In this document: positions 60,012 through 64,000 of the stretch, one piece after another
How positions within the stretch are numbered: the first letter of the stretch is position 1
Layout: each line of letters begins with the position of its first letter
NCBI GenBank assembly: GCA_030374805.1
Contig: JARGSG010000033.1
Span: 124,001-188,000, forward strand
Source: Gracilaria gracilis
Lineage: Eukaryota; Rhodophyta; Florideophyceae; Gracilariales; Gracilariaceae
DNA: 64,000 nt
Direction: 5' to 3'
Notes under the pieces: model-generated
What the model was told of the DNA's origin: nothing
Seen by the model: only the letters and a program-made list of their open reading frames with translations
The model's database searches: none
Translations under genes and position numbers: made by a program

Positions 60012-63000
60012 ATGCCCAACTGCTGCTTTGAAGGCTGCTCCTTCTTCGCCCGCACCATCCCCGCCATCCAAAGGCACCAGAGGAGATGCCCCAATCGCCT
60101 CAACCCAAACAAGCGTTTCCTCTCCCCAGGCGGAGGCCTTCTCCACTTCCCCGCCACGCATCAAGCGTCATAAGTCTACCCCCCACCTCCATACACCTCC
60201 CCCTCCCACAAACCGCCCTTCCGACAACGTCTCCATCGCAGACGACGACTTCTACCCCCACCAGCAACTCTCCTTCTCCCTCCACACCCAGGACGCCTAC
60301 CACATCGCCACCACCCCCGTCTGCTCCATCTCCCCCTCCCCTCCTCCCCCTCCTCCGCCTTCCTTCCCCCTCCTCAACAACCCCCACCCAACGCATGGTC
60401 CTCTACATCTCTTCCATCGCCTCCTCCCTCGGCCTCCGAAAGGCTGACGAACTCATCTCCCTCCTCCACAACCCCTCCTTCCCCAAATCCGCATTCCACA
60501 ACGCCGTCTCCTCCGCCACCCAGTGTCTCAAACTTCAAACAGACCTCTTCCAACACCGAGTCAGCAACATCAGCTTCGCTCCCACCACCCTCCCCGACCC
60601 ACAGCAGCTCTTCTCCACCACCATCTTCCGAAAGGACCCCATCCAGGTCCTCAAACAACAACTCGCCCTCGCACACTTCCACAACACCTTCTTCCACCCC
60701 GTCTCCCGCACAACACCTTCCGGCTCTCCCGCTTTCGCCCACCCCATAGCCTCCACCCTCGGAAAAGAAGCAGTCCCCGCCCTCAAAGCCGCAATCATGC
60801 ACTCCTCCAACGACTCCTGCATCTGGCACACCCCCGACTCCACCGGTATCGACTCCTTTATCGGCTTGGTCCAAATCTACTCCGACAAGTCCTCCACCTC
60901 CCTCAAATCCTCTTCCATCACCTCCTACCCCCTTCACATCACCCTTCTCAACTTCTCCGATGCCTTCCGTCGCAAGTGCATCACCGAACACCTCACCCTT
61001 CTCGGGTAATTGCCAACCTCCTTCCTCCCAACCAACCCCTCCCAAGACCACGACTCCATCCCTCAAACCTCCTCTCACATCCCCCGCCACACCAAAATGG
61101 AACTCATTCAGCTCGCCATCTCCAACCTCCTCGGCCCCCTCCTCTCCTCCGGTCTCAACGGCTTCCCCTTCCGTGACGCCCATGGCGTTCTCCGCCACTG
61201 TCACCCAATCATCGCCAGCTACTGCGCCGACATCCCCGAAGCAAAAGACATCCTCTCCATCTCCCATGGAACTCGCCCCCAACACCCTTGTCATAGATGC
61301 ACCGTCTCCCGCACAGACCTCCCCCTACACATTCAATCCCCTTCCCCCCGAACTCAGCACCAGACCCTCGCCGCACGCAAATCACACCCCACTCTCCTCC
61401 AACAATCACTGGACGCTCTCCTCGCTCGCAAGCCAAGAATCTCCTGCAACACAAAGGGAAAAGCCCTTGAACCCCTCCACTCCCTCTCCCTCGCAATGTA
61501 ATCCTCCCTCTTCGAATCATACCCTCTTCTCAACATCATCCCAATCCCCTTCCCTTACAACATCTTCACCTTCGAACCACTCCACAACTTCCACCTCGGC
61601 GTCTCCAAGCTCATCAAGCTCGCCGCCATCGAGAGACTCCGCTCAGAAGCACTCTTCACCATCCCCCGTTCCTCCAAGTCCCGTCGCCCCTTCAACCCCG
61701 TCTGCACTTCCATCCTCAAACATTCAAACACCATCCTCTCCGCCATTGAAAAGCACTCCCGTGCAAACGGACTCCACATCGACTTCTCCACTTCCGACGA
61801 CGGTCACACTCTCAACGGTTTCTTCACTACCGACGGCTTGCGTTGTATGCTCGAAGCATAAGACTACCGCGCACTCGACATAGTCTTCCCCTTCATCACC
61901 GCCTTCTTCGACCGATACTGTGACGAAGTCGATTCAGCCACCATCACTTCCGTCTTCTCCAAGTACTCAGACCTCCTCCTCGCCTCCATGCGATACAACA
62001 CCTTCACCGAATGGACCGACGCCCACCTCACCGACCTCCACAACCAAATCCGCTCGCTCAAGCGCACAGCCGTACTCGTCCTCGGCCCCCACCACACTTC
62101 CAGCCTCGTAACCCTCAAGTTCACCTCCTCGACCACATTGTCGAGGACATTCGCCGCTTCGGAGGCCTCCACTTCAATGATGCCGGCATATTCGAGCACG
62201 CCCACACCCTCTTCAAGTCCCACTACTCCAAAACCTCAAAGCGCAGGTCCACCACACATCAAGAAACCATTCGTGCCATCTACCGCTCCAACGCCATCAA
62301 GGACTGAAATCCCGTCTAGACAAACCCTTCCATAACTTCCCCTATCCCTGTCCTCGCTTCCCCCCTCCAATCCCGAGAACCCGGTTTCGTCCGTGATGAC
62401 AAACACATCTCCTTCGCTGACCTAATCACTGCCCACAAATTCATTCGCTCCAATCCTCACCTCCCTCACTAATCTCTTCAAGATCTCTTCCCCCCGATAC
62501 CCTATCCATTCTTGCACAATTCGGAAGAGACGCCCTCACATCCTTCATCACCATCTCTCTCGAAGTCCTACAACTCACTGACAACTCCCCCGCCCTCCGT
62601 CAGGCTCGACTCACCATAGTCAACTCCGCTTACGTCGTCGTCGGTTACATCCCAACACTCGACAACTACATCACAGAACGAAAGGAGCTCACCATCCAGG
62701 ATCCTCCTGTCCCCATCATTCAACGAATTTTTGCCACCCCCTCCTTCGGTCCATCCAAGTCCCCAAAGTTCTCCCACGTTCTCGTCGCCGGCTCCACATC
62801 CCCCCCCTCCACATCCATCGTCTCGGTCTGCAAACTCATCTCCTTTCTTTTTTTCGCCCTTTCTTCTTCAACTTCTTCTCCCAAGGAGTTCGCCTTCGTC
62901 CAGTTCATGGAACTCGTCCCACCCAGCGACGACGTCGATCTCACCCTCAACTGCGTTTGCCTCCGATGGGCAACAGACGACGAACCTAACCACACCATCC

Positions 63001-63218
63001 ACCCAGTTCCCATCTCTACTCACTCTACTTCCGATAACGTTTCCCCTTGGTATGGACTCATCTCCTCTTCCTCCATCCTCGGCTCCGTTCATGTTCTCCG
63101 CCAGAACTACCCTGCTCCTCCCTTCACTTCTCGTCTACACTTGCGCTTTCACGAATTCTATCTCAATCGGTTCTATCGAGACCCCACCGCCAAGCCTTAT
63201 TTCCTATCCAACACGTAG
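60012..63218 (+). pseudogene. Plavaka/CACTA-like transposase, heavily decayed
   Basis: The ATG at 60012 opens a short CCFEGCSFF...HQRRC segment that looks like a zinc finger, as found at the N-terminus of many such proteins. Coding sequence then changes frame several times: about 60200-60330, about 60393-62112 with TAA stops at 61007, 61499 and 61861, 62113-62306, and about 62490-63218. Family-like segments are VQIYSDKSSTS...YPLHITLLNFSDAFRRK, HPCHRC, FEPLHNFHLGVSKLIKL, FNDAGIFEHAHTLFK with SKR, and the C-terminal YGLISSSSILGSVHVL. These match the TNP2/Plavaka branch of CACTA transposases. The sense strand is extremely rich in C, unlike neighbouring genes. Terminal repeats were not found; the right end is probably beyond the window. 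Confidence 0.65.
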
Positions 63219-63411
63219 CCTCTATTTCCTGTTAGCTTCAGCTTCATAAAATTTCAACCCCCTTCCTCTCAATTGGAAGGAGTGAAGATACGCATGACAT
63301 GAGAAAGAAGAAGCATCTCTTCCCCATCCCACACATACCTCCACCCCTTCCCCTTTCACTGCACCTCACCCTACCCTTAGTAGCCCGCCTCTTCCCTACC
63401 ATCAACCCCTG
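63219..63411. other. Short spacer between convergent ORFs
   Basis: Under 200 bp separate the stop of the decayed transposase from the stop of the minus-strand gene. Nothing was recognised. Confidence 0.5.
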
Positions 63412-64000
63412 TCACTTCCCTGCGTTCCGCCCGGTGTGCCACCAACCGCCCAAAACTCGCGTCCCCGGTCGACAGGCCGCTATGTAACTATCAAGAACTG
63501 CACCTAGTCTCCGTGTTAGTTTTTCCATAAAATAGTCCTCCCTTACAGCTAGGTATATCTTCTCCCTCGATGGTACCCACAGCCCAACTGTCGCAGTTCT
63601 TCCAGAGTTTCCCGACACACACCTGGGATCTCCATCCACAAACCCATCGTTCTCAAACTTCTCGGCATGCTCCTCCTGTAGCGATTGCCAGGCTACCCCC
63701 AGTGTTCCTTCAACAGCCCTAGGTAGATAATTTTCATACAAAGTAGAGAACAAAAGCTGTCTTTGCCCTCCACGTCCCACAACCTCGTTCATAGTTTTCA
63801 CCACACAGGCAATCCAGGCGTCAAGTCTCGCAAGGTGCATCACTGTCCCATCCACGTACTGCTGCTCATCGTTACTTTGCCTCTCCACTGCGTATCTCAT
63901 ATACTCCTCCAACACTGCCACCGCCATCCCATTCTTGAAATACATATCTTCATCATCAACCTCCCATGGTGGCCCAACCGCACGAGACCCGGAATACGCA
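63412..64000 (-). CDS. Unknown protein, 5' end beyond the window
   Basis: The frame has an internal ATG at 63945 (177 residues), but stays open upstream to the window edge with plausible coding sequence (GPPWEVDDED), so the gene probably begins outside. The visible ~196 residues are rich in Glu, Arg, Val and aromatic residues and mostly helical in character (MAVAVLEEYMRYAVER, LARLDAWIACVVKTMNEV), ending in a Gly/Arg-rich tail. I recognise no domain. It is convergent with the decayed transposase and may be a second gene of the same element, or a host gene. Confidence 0.5.
   Translation of the reverse strand, partial: AYSGSRAVGPPWEVDDEDMYFKNGMAVAVLEEYMRYAVERQSNDEQQYVDGTVMHLARLDAWIACVVKTMNEVVGRGGQRQLLFSTLYENYLPRAVEGTLGVAWQSLQEEHAEKFENDGFVDGDPRCVSGNSGRTATVGLWVPSREKIYLAVREDYFMEKLTRRLGAVLDSYIAACRPGTRVLGGWWHTGRNAGK

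Noticed and set aside
60100..61294. Gly/Val/Glu-rich minus-strand ORFs over the C-rich element
   Set aside because: They are the complement of a C-rich strand, which is open in many frames; the plus strand carries the transposase motifs.
60086..61883. Pro/Ser/Thr-rich plus-strand ORFs as mucin-like proteins
   Set aside because: Most of this low-complexity sequence is the transposase read in the wrong frame.

Overview
This window is eukaryotic nuclear DNA. The protein-coding genes are mostly intron-less, widely spaced, and embedded in decayed transposable elements. Three secreted animal-type haem peroxidases in a cluster, TATA-box promoters about 100-145 bp ahead of the start codons, and abundant Ty3/gypsy, pogo-like, piggyBac-like and Plavaka/CACTA-like DNA fit a florideophyte red alga such as Chondrus crispus. 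That organism call is an inference from family content; no rRNA or organelle marker is present.

Layout. 1-6.4 kb holds a Ty3/gypsy retrotransposon with gag and protease-RT-RNaseH-integrase, killed mostly by nonsense codons. A ~380 bp imperfect giant hairpin (6.4-6.8 kb) follows, and two minus-strand ORFs joined in one frame across a single UAG run toward it (6.8-9.6 kb). An LTR-like repeat lies at 10.6-10.8 kb. A pogo-like element with clear inverted termini and two nonsense codons covers 11.2-13.5 kb. A tandem pair of secreted proteins sharing an unrecognised 10-cysteine domain lies at 14.4-16.9 kb, followed by a VOC/glyoxalase-fold protein (17.2-17.6), a CK1-like kinase (19.1-19.9), a dynamin-like GTPase (21.0-23.1), a broken or intron-split glycosyltransferase-like locus (23.7-24.7), a possible CAP-domain protein (25.4-26.4), and a secreted protein with three Cys-rich repeats (27.2-28.7). 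A second copy of the LTR-like repeat is split by an intact pogo-like transposon inserted in its TATA box (29.2-31.8). A piggyBac-like element forms a 3.2 kb head-to-head palindrome (32.4-35.6). A MYND-finger pseudogene follows (36.0-36.9).

39-50 kb is a gene island with three paralogous secreted haem peroxidases and an AhpC/TSA peroxiredoxin-like protein. It continues with a secreted glucose/sorbosone-dehydrogenase-like protein (51.4-52.9) and a secreted YtcJ-type amidohydrolase with one 65-nt intron (55.5-57.2). The clustering suggests extracellular redox and defence chemistry, but shared function is not shown by sequence. 57.3-60 kb is AT-rich and non-coding. 60-63.2 kb is a strongly C-rich, decayed Plavaka/CACTA-like transposase. 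A partial unknown gene runs off the right edge on the minus strand.

Long non-coding stretches are listed individually. No tRNA, rRNA or CRISPR array was recognised.
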